64,000 nt of DNA. It comes from Coprococcus aceti (GTDB taxonomy: Bacteria; Bacillota; Clostridia; Lachnospirales; Lachnospiraceae). Below are positions 42,886 to 51,193 of the stretch, piece by piece (within the stretch, counting starts at the first letter, position 1; every line of letters begins with the position of its first letter). The position numbers were made by a program, and so were the translations under genes. The notes below the pieces were generated by a model, which saw nothing but the letters and a program-made list of their open reading frames with translations, did no database searches and was not told the DNA's origin. The stretch is from contig NZ_JAOQJT010000010.1 of assembly GCF_025567285.1 (NCBI RefSeq), positions 1 to 64,000 on the forward strand, in the 5' to 3' direction.

Positions 42886-45078
42886 CTACACCTGCCTTTC
42901 TGAGTCAGTTCCAAGACTGGCCGCTATCTCCGATGGAGAAAGCTGCGACTCGGCTATCTGCCTGTACTCCTCACAGGTCTGCAAGAGTTCCTTGTGAGTT
43001 CCCTTGCCGACTATCGTACCCTCGTCAAGCACAAGTATCTGATCTGCTGAGAGTATAGTGCTTACACGCTGTGCAACGATAAATACCGTGCTGTCATTTA
43101 CGTGCTCGCCAAGCGCCTTTCTAACTGCCACATCCGTCTTGAAATCAAGCGCCGAAAAGCTGTCGTCAAATATCAGGATCTTCGGCTTTCTCGCTATGGC
43201 TCTGGCTATAGCAAGACGCTGTTTCTGACCGCCGGACACATTTCCACCACCCTGAGCAACCGCACTGTCGTAACCATGCTCCTTCTCCTCTATGAAGTCG
43301 GATGCCTGGGAAATCTCAGCTGCAAGCTTGACATCTTCATCAGATGCATCCGGCGCGCCGAATCTTATATTGGATGCAATCGTTCCTGAGAACAGAATTC
43401 CCTTCTGCGGAACAAAACCGATATTCTGTCTCACGCTCTCCATGGTGAGGTCTCTTATATCCTGTCCGTCTATTGTTATCGAGCCCTCCGTAACATCATA
43501 GAATCTCGGGAGGAGCTGAACCAGTGTACTCTTACCACAACCGGTACTTCCTATGATCGCCGTAGTCTGTCCAGGCTTGGCCTCAAATGAGATATTCTCA
43601 AGTACATTCTCATCTGCGCCCGGATATGCAAATGCGACATTGTCATACTTTACGACACCCCTTGGTGCTTCAAGCTTCTTTGCTCCGGCTGCATCCTGAA
43701 CTGTCACATCCGTATCTATGATCTCCTGTATTCTGTCTGCTGCCACGCTGGCACGAGGGAGCATGACTGACATCATGCTGAGCATAAGGAATGACATAAT
43801 GATAAGCATTGTATATGTAATAAATGCAGTCATTGATCCTACCTGAAGGACACCCGCATCGATCTTGTGGGCTGCCACCCACTCTATAAGTATGCTTATT
43901 GCATACATGATGAACATGAGTATAGGCATTGCAAATGTCATGACTCTGTTGACGAACAAGGTGTTCTTCGTCAGGTCTTTATTTGCCTCATCGAATCTCT
44001 CTTCCTCGCGTTCCTCTCTGCCAAATGCCCTGATAACCGGGATACCTGTAAGTATCTCTCTTGACACAAGGTTTACTCTGTCCACCAGTGTCTGCATAAC
44101 TTTAAACTTTGGCATGGCAATGACCATAAGCGTTCCCATGAGGATCACAACTGCTGCTATACCGATGAATATTACCCAGCCCATTCCGGCTCCGTTCCCA
44201 ACAACCTTGACGATTCCTCCAATAGAAAGTATCGGTGCATATAGAACCATTCTGAGCATCATAACTGTAACCATCTGTATCTGCTGGACATCATTTGTAG
44301 ATCTCGTTATAAGAGATGCAGTTGAGAACTTGTTGATCTCAGCATCCGAAAATGCGATAACCTTGTTGAACACCTTCTCTCTGAGTCCGCAGGCAACGCT
44401 TGCCGCAACCCTTGACGCCACAAGTCCTATGAGAACCGCAGCTGCTGCCATGAGAAGTGACATTCCAAGCATCTTCACCGCTGCCCACTTCAGATATGAC
44501 ATCTGTCCTGCCTTATAATCGTAGCCAAAGCTGTCATAGCATATCCTTGTACATGCGATGGCTGTGGATTCCATATAATCCTCCCCCATGCTATCGAGCA
44601 TGCCGTCAACCGTAGGTTTCATCTGTTCACCGATCTGCGCCCACATCTCCTCCGGCATCTCGTCAAGGGTGATTCCCATCTTATCAAGTCCTGCCTTGAT
44701 CTCATTGTCCTCGTCAGAGTTCACCATCTGATATGGATAGTAATACATCATAAGCCCCTTCATACAGGCACTATCCACTTCGTCTATGTGTTTCTCGCCG
44801 TCTTCTGTCAGGTAATAATAACCATCCGAACCATCTTTATAATATTTCTTCCATACGGCTTTCTCATCGTCATCCATAAATCCGTCTATCACTTTGTAGG
44901 CTTTCTCCGGGATCTGTTTCGGACTGCAGTTCTCTATACCGTAGTTCTGTATACCGGTATCTATGAGCTTTGAGGTGTAGTCCGGAAGTGACAGATCACA
45001 GTATGCCTGCAGAACGAGAAGCAGGGCTATGATAATGACCGACTTCCAATACGGCTTCAGATTTCTGAATATCTGCAT
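42886..45078 (-). CDS. ABC exporter half-transporter with large extracytoplasmic insert and degenerate ATPase site
   Basis: 730 aa. Membrane helix 1 (about 12-32) is followed by an insert of about 150 acidic residues before helix 2, i.e. an extracytoplasmic domain as in BmrD/EfrD. ATPase motifs: Walker A 'GSTGCGKST', signature 'VSGGQKQR', but Walker B 'ILIFDDSFSALD' has Asp instead of the catalytic Glu. With the partner's 'ISQGQ', one of the two nucleotide sites is expected to be inactive, as is usual for such heterodimers. AAGGAGG upstream. Its leader holds a 182-bp nested inverted repeat. Confidence 0.93.
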   Translation of the reverse strand: MQIFRNLKPYWKSVIIIALLLVLQAYCDLSLPDYTSKLIDTGIQNYGIENCSPKQIPEKAYKVIDGFMDDDEKAVWKKYYKDGSDGYYYLTEDGEKHIDEVDSACMKGLMMYYYPYQMVNSDEDNEIKAGLDKMGITLDEMPEEMWAQIGEQMKPTVDGMLDSMGEDYMESTAIACTRICYDSFGYDYKAGQMSYLKWAAVKMLGMSLLMAAAAVLIGLVASRVAASVACGLREKVFNKVIAFSDAEINKFSTASLITRSTNDVQQIQMVTVMMLRMVLYAPILSIGGIVKVVGNGAGMGWVIFIGIAAVVILMGTLMVIAMPKFKVMQTLVDRVNLVSREILTGIPVIRAFGREEREEERFDEANKDLTKNTLFVNRVMTFAMPILMFIMYAISILIEWVAAHKIDAGVLQVGSMTAFITYTMLIIMSFLMLSMMSVMLPRASVAADRIQEIIDTDVTVQDAAGAKKLEAPRGVVKYDNVAFAYPGADENVLENISFEAKPGQTTAIIGSTGCGKSTLVQLLPRFYDVTEGSITIDGQDIRDLTMESVRQNIGFVPQKGILFSGTIASNIRFGAPDASDEDVKLAAEISQASDFIEEKEHGYDSAVAQGGGNVSGGQKQRLAIARAIARKPKILIFDDSFSALDFKTDVAVRKALGEHVNDSTVFIVAQRVSTILSADQILVLDEGTIVGKGTHKELLQTCEEYRQIAESQLSPSEIAASLGTDSERQV

Positions 45079-45104
45079 GTCATTTCCTCCTTGAACAATT
45101 ATTG

Positions 45105-45286
45105 ATCAGATGAATGTATCCCCCTCTAGTCTTTCTATGTGCACAACATAACATCACCTGTACCGGATCGCTCCCGCTCATTTCGGCCTACAGCGGTACT
45201 AAGGACCGGTGGCCTCAAATGTCCTGTACAGGTGATGTTATGTTGTACACGTTAATATACATTATGCAGGGATACATTCATCTGAT
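45105..45286 (-). repeat. Nested inverted repeat / structured leader upstream of the ABC exporter
   Basis: Outer arms are exact 18-bp repeats (45105-45122 with 45269-45286); inner arms are 25 bp with one mismatch (45139-45163 with 45226-45250). The 62-nt tip can form two small hairpins, AGGAC/GTCCT (45202-45206, 45221-45225) and CCGCT/AGCGG (45174-45178, 45192-45196). Its right end on the minus strand lies about 20 bases before the ribosome site of the exporter gene. It could be a leader RNA or a MITE-like palindromic element; no flanking target duplication is visible. The remaining gap to 45459 shows no gene. Confidence 0.85.
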
Positions 45287-45459
45287 ATCTACGCTTTCTT
45301 CTGACGGAGAAAATGCCATGCTTTAGCTGACGTTGTTTTCCCCTTTACATTTCCAAGCGTATTCTTACTTTATTTGAATATCTTTGAAAGTTTATCATTG
45401 CTTATATTCTCAGTCAATTAAATATCTATAAAGATTTAATTATTTTTATTACAAAAATA

Positions 45460-45497
45460 CGACAGTCGCTGTTCTCCAGCAACTGCCGTTTTTTCCG
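45460..45497. terminator. Terminator of the FeoA-like gene
   Basis: ACGACAGTCGCTG (45460-45472) / CAGCAACTGCCGT (45478-45490), two wobble positions; TTTTTT follows on the plus strand and ATTTTTG on the minus strand. Confidence 0.7.
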
Positions 45498-45514
45498 TTT
45501 CTTCCGCTTTCAAT

Positions 45515-45721
45515 CTAAGCTAGCTTTATCCGCTCCGCCGCGTCCCTTGTTATCGCTAGTCTTTTTCCATTTACTTTGATTATCACATTGCCAAAGTAAG
45601 ACGATACGACCTGCACCTGATCTCCGGTCTCAAGCTGACATGCGCCGAACAGGGATCTGTCCGCGCAGTTCCAAGCTATCTCACCTGAGAAACCGTTTAC
45701 TGCATCTGATAATGACATCAT
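45515..45721 (-). CDS. FeoA-like small protein
   Basis: 68 aa from the ATG at 45721, eight bases after AAGGGG; the frame is open upstream to 45772 without a site. Sequence follows the FeoA SH3-like pattern: 'GFSGEIAWN', 'LETGDQVQVV' and 'IIKVNGKRLAITRDAAERI'. Classical FeoA helps the FeoB iron transporter; no feoB or feoA tandem is near, so this may be a stand-alone regulator-like FeoA domain. Single-gene unit. Confidence 0.75.
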   Translation of the reverse strand: MMSLSDAVNGFSGEIAWNCADRSLFGACQLETGDQVQVVSSYFGNVIIKVNGKRLAITRDAAERIKLA

Positions 45722-45910
45722 AGTAACCACCCCTTCAAAATAATAGATTTCATGAATCATCTTATGTATCAACGCACTATCCGATATACAATTTATCTTT
45801 CGTTCCTTCTATTGTCTACACAATTATAACTCTTCAGGGTCGGTGCAAGTCAATTCTAATTGTTAGTATATGGGGCTAATCTTTCTTACACCGAACTAAC
45901 TTGGATACAC

Positions 45911-45959
45911 AAAAACCCCACCGACATCCGACTTACCATCAGACATCAGTGGGGTTATA
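45911..45959 (-). terminator. Terminator of ilvE
   Basis: 15-base arms 45914-45928 and 45942-45956. As RNA from the minus strand every position pairs (with G-U wobbles); from the plus strand some would be A-C mismatches, so it is strand-specific. It ends GGGGTTTTTGTG. Confidence 0.8.
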
Positions 45960-46001
45960 ATGTTCTCAATATTTATTATCTTACACCGAATTACTTGATC
46001 A

Positions 46002-47027
46002 TTACTCGATTACCTTAAGCCATCCCTCTGGACCTTCGATTCTGCCCATCTGGATTCCTGTAAGAGTATCATACAGCTTCTGGATAACTGGTTCCATCTT
46101 CTCCATACCGCTTGGGAAACAGATCTCCTTGCCGTGGTCGTTGATCTTGCCTACAGGTGAGATAACTGCTGCTGTACCGCACAGACCGCACTCTGCAAAA
46201 TCCTTAACCTCATCGAAGTATACTTCTCTCTCCTCAGCCTCAAGTCCAAGGATATCCTTTGCAACTACCATCAGTGAACGTCTTGTGATCGATGGGAGGA
46301 TACTATTTGACTTAGGTGTAACTACCTTGCCGTCCTTTGTAACGAAGATGAAGTTTGCTCCACCTGTCTCCTCAACCTTTGTTCTTGTAGCTGCATCGAG
46401 ATACATATTCTCATCGAATCCCTCTTTGTGTGCTGTAACTATTGCATGAAGGCTCATTGCATAGTTAAGACCAGCCTTGATGTGTCCTGTTCCGTGAGGT
46501 GCTGCTCTATCGAAATCTGAAACCTTGATTGTGATAGGCTTTGCACCGCCCTTGAAGTAAGGACCAACTGGTGTTGTGAGGATTCTGAACTGATACTCGT
46601 CTGCCGGCTTAACACCTATAACTGGATTTGAACCGAACATATATGGTCTGATATATAATGTAGCACCTGATCCGTAAGGTGGTACATAATCAATATTTGC
46701 CTTTACTGTATCTACTATTGCCTGTACAAATCTATCCTCTGGGAAAGGTGGCATCTCAAGTCTTCTTGCTGAGTCTGCCATTCTGCTTGCGTTGAGGTCA
46801 GGACGGAAACATACAACACGTCCATCCTCTGTTCTGTAAGCCTTCATTCCCTCGAAAACTGTCTGAGCGTACTGAAGAACACCTGCGCACTCGTTTAATA
46901 CTACGTTAGGATCCTCTGTGAGTGTACCCTCATCCCATGCACCATCCTTATAATTTGCTACAAATCTCTTATCTGTCTGAACATAGCCAAATCCAAGGTT
47001 TGCCCAATCGATATTCTTCTTATCCAT
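46002..47027 (-). CDS. ilvE: Branched-chain amino acid aminotransferase
   Basis: 341 aa, class IV PLP enzyme. The PLP Lys is in 'GTGHIKAGLNYAMS' near residue 190, with 'EETGGANFIFV' and 'GTAAVISPVGKI' blocks near 220 and 300 that bind cofactor phosphate. Makes or degrades leucine, isoleucine and valine by amino transfer with glutamate. Length near 340 aa matches the IlvE/eukaryotic-like type. AAAGGAAG upstream. Together with leuA it is the second branched-chain gene in this window; no T-box in its leader. Confidence 0.96.
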   Translation of the reverse strand: MDKKNIDWANLGFGYVQTDKRFVANYKDGAWDEGTLTEDPNVVLNECAGVLQYAQTVFEGMKAYRTEDGRVVCFRPDLNASRMADSARRLEMPPFPEDRFVQAIVDTVKANIDYVPPYGSGATLYIRPYMFGSNPVIGVKPADEYQFRILTTPVGPYFKGGAKPITIKVSDFDRAAPHGTGHIKAGLNYAMSLHAIVTAHKEGFDENMYLDAATRTKVEETGGANFIFVTKDGKVVTPKSNSILPSITRRSLMVVAKDILGLEAEEREVYFDEVKDFAECGLCGTAAVISPVGKINDHGKEICFPSGMEKMEPVIQKLYDTLTGIQMGRIEGPEGWLKVIE

Positions 47028-47212
47028 ATCTACATCTTCCTTTCACTTTAGCTTGTGCTTTTTTGTATGTGTCTGTTATATCACATTATTTCGCCTTTTT
47101 CCATATGTATATTGAACATTTGCTTGAAAAATTAAGGTTTTTCTTCCAAAAATGGCTAATTTTTTCATGTTACAATGTACAATTTGATGATTTTCCCAAG
47201 TTACAAGCTTGT

Positions 47213-47767
47213 CTACTTCAACTTATTACCCTCTGAGAAAGCATCGCCAACCCTGTCGCCGAGTGCAAAATATCCATGTCCGATGGTGTCAAACACGATC
47301 GGATGGAACTCTTCATATGTGATCTCGCCGTCATCGCCCAGGATACGGTCGTCTGCAACAACATTTACAATCTCGCCGAGGAACTTGTCCCCGTCTATGA
47401 TCTCCTTGAGCTTGCACTCCATTGTCAGTGAAAGCTCGTTGATGACTGGAGCATTTACAAACTCGCTCTTTCTGGTTGTAAAACCAGCCTTCTTCATCTT
47501 GTCTGGCTCGTCATTTGCCGACACGATTCCCACATAGTCACAGGCTACCACATGCTCTGCATCAGCAATGGCAACTGTGAACGCTTTGTTCAGCTTTATA
47601 TTCTCGGTAGTCTTATGACTTCCAAGGTCAAATATGATCTCATTTGCTCCGACTATTCCGCCCCATGCCGCATTCATGACATTTGCATTGCCATCGGCAT
47701 CGTATGTTCCGATCATCATGACCGGTTGTGGCACCAGCATAGGTTTTGCACCAAGATTCTTACTCAT
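47213..47767 (-). CDS. Flavin reductase family protein
   Basis: 184 aa FMN-binding split barrel: 'PVMMIGTYDADGNANVMNAAW' -like start (residues 14-34), 'KTTENIKLNKAFTVAI' and 'VGIVSANDEPDKM', standard positions for FMN phosphate and isoalloxazine contacts. Reduces flavin or an unknown substrate. AAGGAGG upstream. Monocistronic. Confidence 0.88.
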   Translation of the reverse strand: MSKNLGAKPMLVPQPVMMIGTYDADGNANVMNAAWGGIVGANEIIFDLGSHKTTENIKLNKAFTVAIADAEHVVACDYVGIVSANDEPDKMKKAGFTTRKSEFVNAPVINELSLTMECKLKEIIDGDKFLGEIVNVVADDRILGDDGEITYEEFHPIVFDTIGHGYFALGDRVGDAFSEGNKLK

Positions 47768-47845
47768 ATTATCTGCCTCCTTAATTTGAAGAAACTTACC
47801 TTTCTATTTTATGACTACTGCCATCTAAGGGCAATATTTTTCTGG

Positions 47846-48985
47846 CTAAAATATTATTTCCCACATGCATATAAGCACCACCAGGAACAGCACATTTGCA
47901 AATGTGAAGTATACCAGATATCTTCCTCTGGCGCCCTTGTCCTGTCTCGCCACGTATTTGAACGAGATCAGGCTCGCCATGGACGCTATAAGAGTTCCAA
48001 GTCCGCCGAGATTGGTGCCGACTATCAGATCCGTGTATCTGTCTGTAAACCCCGACAACAAAACCGCAGCCGGAACATTGCTTATGACCTGACTTGCAAG
48101 TACTGATGTGATCATCTCATGCCCGCCAAGAACACTCTCCACAAATGTCCTAAATTCTTCTATTCTTCCCATGTTTCCGATAAACACGAAGAATCCCACA
48201 AATGTGAATATCAGCGAATAGTCTACCTTCAGCAGCAATCTTCTCTGACATATAAGGACTACCACAAGCACTACCGCAAATGTCACCCAGTATGGGACGA
48301 TCCGCGCCACGGTGAGCAATGACAACACAAAAAGTATGCTATATATACCCACCAGCTTCCTGTTCACCTGTATATCACTGCCTGAAAGTCTGATCTCAAG
48401 CTGCCTGTTTTTTCCTTTCATACATACTATGATCCATATCACAAGAAGCGCTGCCGATGCCACTGTATATGGCAACATAAGCAATACAAACCTGCCTGCG
48501 CTGATCCCTGCAAGTCCGTACAAGTACAGATTCTGCGGGTTGCCTATAGGTGTCAGCATGCTTCCAAGGTTCGCAGCTATGGTCTGGAGGGTTATCACCG
48601 GCACCATCCATCTGGTGAGTACTTCCTCTCCTGCCATACCAAGGACCGTGAGTGTCATCGGTACAAATGTTATGAGCGACACATCATTTGTGATAAACAT
48701 GCTGAAAAAGAAACACATGAATATCAGGACAATTGTCACCGCCCGGAGCGAACCCATACGATTTATCATACTTTTCGCTATGATGCCAAACATCCCCTGC
48801 TGTGAAAATCCCGCGACCACTGTCATAAGACAGAAAAGTATCGCAAGTGTCCTGAAATCTATGTAGTCCACATACGCGCTGTCCGGAGGCACGATAAATG
48901 CCGATATCACCGCCAGCAGAAGTGCCACGGTGAGCACTGTCTCTTTGCGGACAAATTCTCTGATTTTCTTTATACCCCCGATCAT
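47846..48985 (-). CDS. SLC13/ArsB-NhaD superfamily anion permease
   Basis: 379 aa, about ten membrane helices. Contains two related substrate-site loops: 'SMFITNDVSLITFVPM' and 'NLGSMLTPIGNPQNLYLY', and in the second half 'QVISNVPAAVLLSGFT' and 'TNLGGLGTLIASMASLI', the paired Asn/Pro-rich motifs of this superfamily. Likely moves an anion or dicarboxylate; substrate unknown. Its ATG overlaps the stop of the HD gene by four bases (ATGA), so the two are translationally coupled. Confidence 0.85.
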   Translation of the reverse strand: MIGGIKKIREFVRKETVLTVALLLAVISAFIVPPDSAYVDYIDFRTLAILFCLMTVVAGFSQQGMFGIIAKSMINRMGSLRAVTIVLIFMCFFFSMFITNDVSLITFVPMTLTVLGMAGEEVLTRWMVPVITLQTIAANLGSMLTPIGNPQNLYLYGLAGISAGRFVLLMLPYTVASAALLVIWIIVCMKGKNRQLEIRLSGSDIQVNRKLVGIYSILFVLSLLTVARIVPYWVTFAVVLVVVLICQRRLLLKVDYSLIFTFVGFFVFIGNMGRIEEFRTFVESVLGGHEMITSVLASQVISNVPAAVLLSGFTDRYTDLIVGTNLGGLGTLIASMASLISFKYVARQDKGARGRYLVYFTFANVLFLVVLICMWEIIF

Positions 48986-49527
48986 GGTCTGAATGTCCTG
49001 AGTGCCTCTATAGTCTTGGTGATCAATTCATCAAGTGACCAACCAAGCATATCTGCACCTCTTTCGATGACCTCCCTGGAGCATCCCGCAGCAAATCCCT
49101 TGCTCTTGTATTTCTTCTTAACTGACTTGAGTTCCAGATCTTGAACACTCTTTGATGGTCTCATAAGTGTAACCGCTCCGATAAGTCCTGTAAGCTCGTC
49201 CACAGCATAGAGAACCTTCTCCATCTCATGTTCTGGTTTTATGTCAACCGTGATACCATAGCCATGGCTTGCCGTCGCATGTATGATCCTCTCGTCAACA
49301 CCGTGCGCTCTCATGATCTCCTGGGACTTGATGCAATGCTGCTCAGGATACTGTTCAAAGTCCAGATCGTGAAGCAGTCCGACTATTCCCCAGAACTCTT
49401 CCTCATCGCCATAACCAAGTTCCCTTGCAAAATACCTCATGGTTCCCTCTACGATCTGTGCATGCTCCAGATGAAACTCATCCTTGTTGTACTCTGTGAG
49501 TAATTCCCACGCTTCTTCTCTTGTCAT
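48982..49527 (-). CDS. HD-domain hydrolase
   Basis: 181 aa. The HD phosphohydrolase motif: 'FHLEHAQIVEG' (His), 'VGLLHDLDFEQYP' (HD pair near 50), 'IIHATASHG' (His) and 'AVDELTGLI' (Asp). A nucleotidase/phosphohydrolase of this small family; substrate unknown. AGGAG upstream. Co-transcribed with the SLC13 permease (4-base overlap). Confidence 0.85.
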   Translation of the reverse strand: MTREEAWELLTEYNKDEFHLEHAQIVEGTMRYFARELGYGDEEEFWGIVGLLHDLDFEQYPEQHCIKSQEIMRAHGVDERIIHATASHGYGITVDIKPEHEMEKVLYAVDELTGLIGAVTLMRPSKSVQDLELKSVKKKYKSKGFAAGCSREVIERGADMLGWSLDELITKTIEALRTFRP

Positions 49528-49644
49528 CTTTTTATTCTCCTCGTATTATATAGTAGTAAATTTATTTCCTTGCATATCTCTTCATTTTTTGCAGAAAAAA
49601 TTCACACGCCTCTGATTCTGTTTCAAACAAATTCAATCCCATAT

Positions 49645-51015
49645 CTATCTAAGCAGTGCAGGTCTGCACACACGTGCCGACATCTGTTCCTTGAGTCCTG
49701 TGATCTTTGCGGCACACGTCGTCAAATTCGCCGCAGCATTTTCAGGCTTCATCGCCGTTCTCACCTGCTCCGGATCACTGTCATCTATCCCAAGCACATT
49801 GTTTACCGCATAGCACTCATTGAACACTCCTTCTTTGACGCAGTTCTCCGCGCCATCCCCAAGACATCCTCCTATGGCGATCACATATTTGCCGTGTTTC
49901 TTTGCAAGCTTTGCGACTCCCAATGGGGTCTTGCCCATCATGGTCTGGGCATCTATCCTGCCCTCACCGGTTATTACAGTATCCGCCCATTCTACGTCCG
50001 CCTCAAGCCCTGTCTCAGACAAAACTATATCAATTCCTGGCGTTAGTTTTCCGCCGAGGAACATGAGAAATGCATATCCGAGACCACCCGCAGCGCCGGC
50101 GCCTAGTGTATACCTGTCGAATTTTCCTGTTTCATTTTCACCTACAGGCTCTGTATCTACGTCAGTTTTTTCATATCCACAGTCAATAAGCTGTGCCGAT
50201 TTGCTCAAACCTTCTACCGATTCTTCTACAATATCAGCATAATGCTTCATGTATTCTTCCATGAGCTCAACAGTCTCCGCATTTGCCCCCTTCTGTGGTG
50301 CAAATACCCGGCTGCATCCGAGCTCACCTACAAGTGGATTCGTCACATCACAGGCGATACGGAATGAACAGTGCATTAACTTTGATACAAATTCCACTTC
50401 GCCATCACCTGTCACACGAGAAACTTCAGCTTCTTTCTGGCCAGATTTATTGTCAATACCAAACATACCATCAGGTCTGATCATACGCTCCAGGACGCCA
50501 AGTCCCGCCGCTCCATATGGCACATCTTTCCCATCCGCATCAAGACAGGAAAATCCAAGAGCCTGAAGCATTCCTATCCCGCCGTCATTCGTTGCACTAC
50601 CACCTATCCCGATGATAAAACGCTCACATCCCTTTGAAACGGCATCATTTATCATCTCACCGACACCATATGTAGTCGTATGCATCGGATCTCTCCGGTT
50701 CTCCGGAACAAGTGGAAGCCCCGCCGCCGCTGCCATCTCCATGACAGCAGTTCGCCCGTCTGCGGCATTATATATTGTATATTCCGCAGTGATCCTATCA
50801 CCAAGCGGTCCGGTCACATAACATCGCTCTCTGCTGACACCATCTCTTCCATATATAAGAGCATCAGTAGTGCCCTCTCCGCCATCAGCCACAGGACGTA
50901 CCCTGACCTCTGTATCCGGCAATATTGACTTTATTCCTTTTTTTATGGCATTCCCCGCTTCAAGACTCGTCATGCTTCCCTTGAAAGAGTCAACCGCCAC
51001 AAGTATCTTCTTCAT
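49645..51015 (-). CDS. Glycerate kinase, extended form
   Basis: 456 aa from the ATG at 51015 (CAGGAG upstream; frame is open to 51141 but without a site). Type 1 GlxK/GarK-family residues: 'VAVDSFKGSMTSLEAGNAI' at the start, 'VADGGEGTTDAL' near 55, 'GIGGSATNDGGIGMLQALG' near 125, 'GAGAAGGLGYAF' near 315 and 'TGEGRIDAQTMMGKTP' near 350. Phosphorylates glycerate. About 75 residues longer than the usual about 380: an insertion near 170-205 and another near 285-310. Confidence 0.92.
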   Translation of the reverse strand: MKKILVAVDSFKGSMTSLEAGNAIKKGIKSILPDTEVRVRPVADGGEGTTDALIYGRDGVSRERCYVTGPLGDRITAEYTIYNAADGRTAVMEMAAAAGLPLVPENRRDPMHTTTYGVGEMINDAVSKGCERFIIGIGGSATNDGGIGMLQALGFSCLDADGKDVPYGAAGLGVLERMIRPDGMFGIDNKSGQKEAEVSRVTGDGEVEFVSKLMHCSFRIACDVTNPLVGELGCSRVFAPQKGANAETVELMEEYMKHYADIVEESVEGLSKSAQLIDCGYEKTDVDTEPVGENETGKFDRYTLGAGAAGGLGYAFLMFLGGKLTPGIDIVLSETGLEADVEWADTVITGEGRIDAQTMMGKTPLGVAKLAKKHGKYVIAIGGCLGDGAENCVKEGVFNECYAVNNVLGIDDSDPEQVRTAMKPENAAANLTTCAAKITGLKEQMSARVCRPALLR

Positions 51016-51120
51016 AATAACTCCTGTCTGTATACTGAAGCACCAGTCATCCATCTTTGTACATGGCTGAAGCTTCACATCGACTTTGTATATTATAATA
51101 CCATCTGCAATTTTTGCACA

Positions 51121-51169
51121 CAAAAAGTGGGGCGTATACAAAACTGTTGTTATGTTCTGTATACGCCCC
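51121..51169 (-). terminator. Terminator of the surface-protein gene
   Basis: Perfect 12-bp stem GGGGCGTATACA (51129-51140) / TGTATACGCCCC (51158-51169); on the minus strand it is followed by ACTTTTTGTG. Confidence 0.88.
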
Positions 51170-51193
51170 GTTGTTCAAAAGGATGTTATTAAG

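Noticed and set aside
42886..45078. Broken ABC ATPase because Walker B ends in Asp instead of Glu
   Set aside because: One degenerate site is the norm in heterodimeric exporters and the partner has a complementary change in its signature motif, so this is not gene decay.
45105..45286. Retron-type ncRNA as explanation of the nested inverted repeat
   Set aside because: No reverse transcriptase gene or effector is adjacent and no msr/msd-like arrangement could be recognised.
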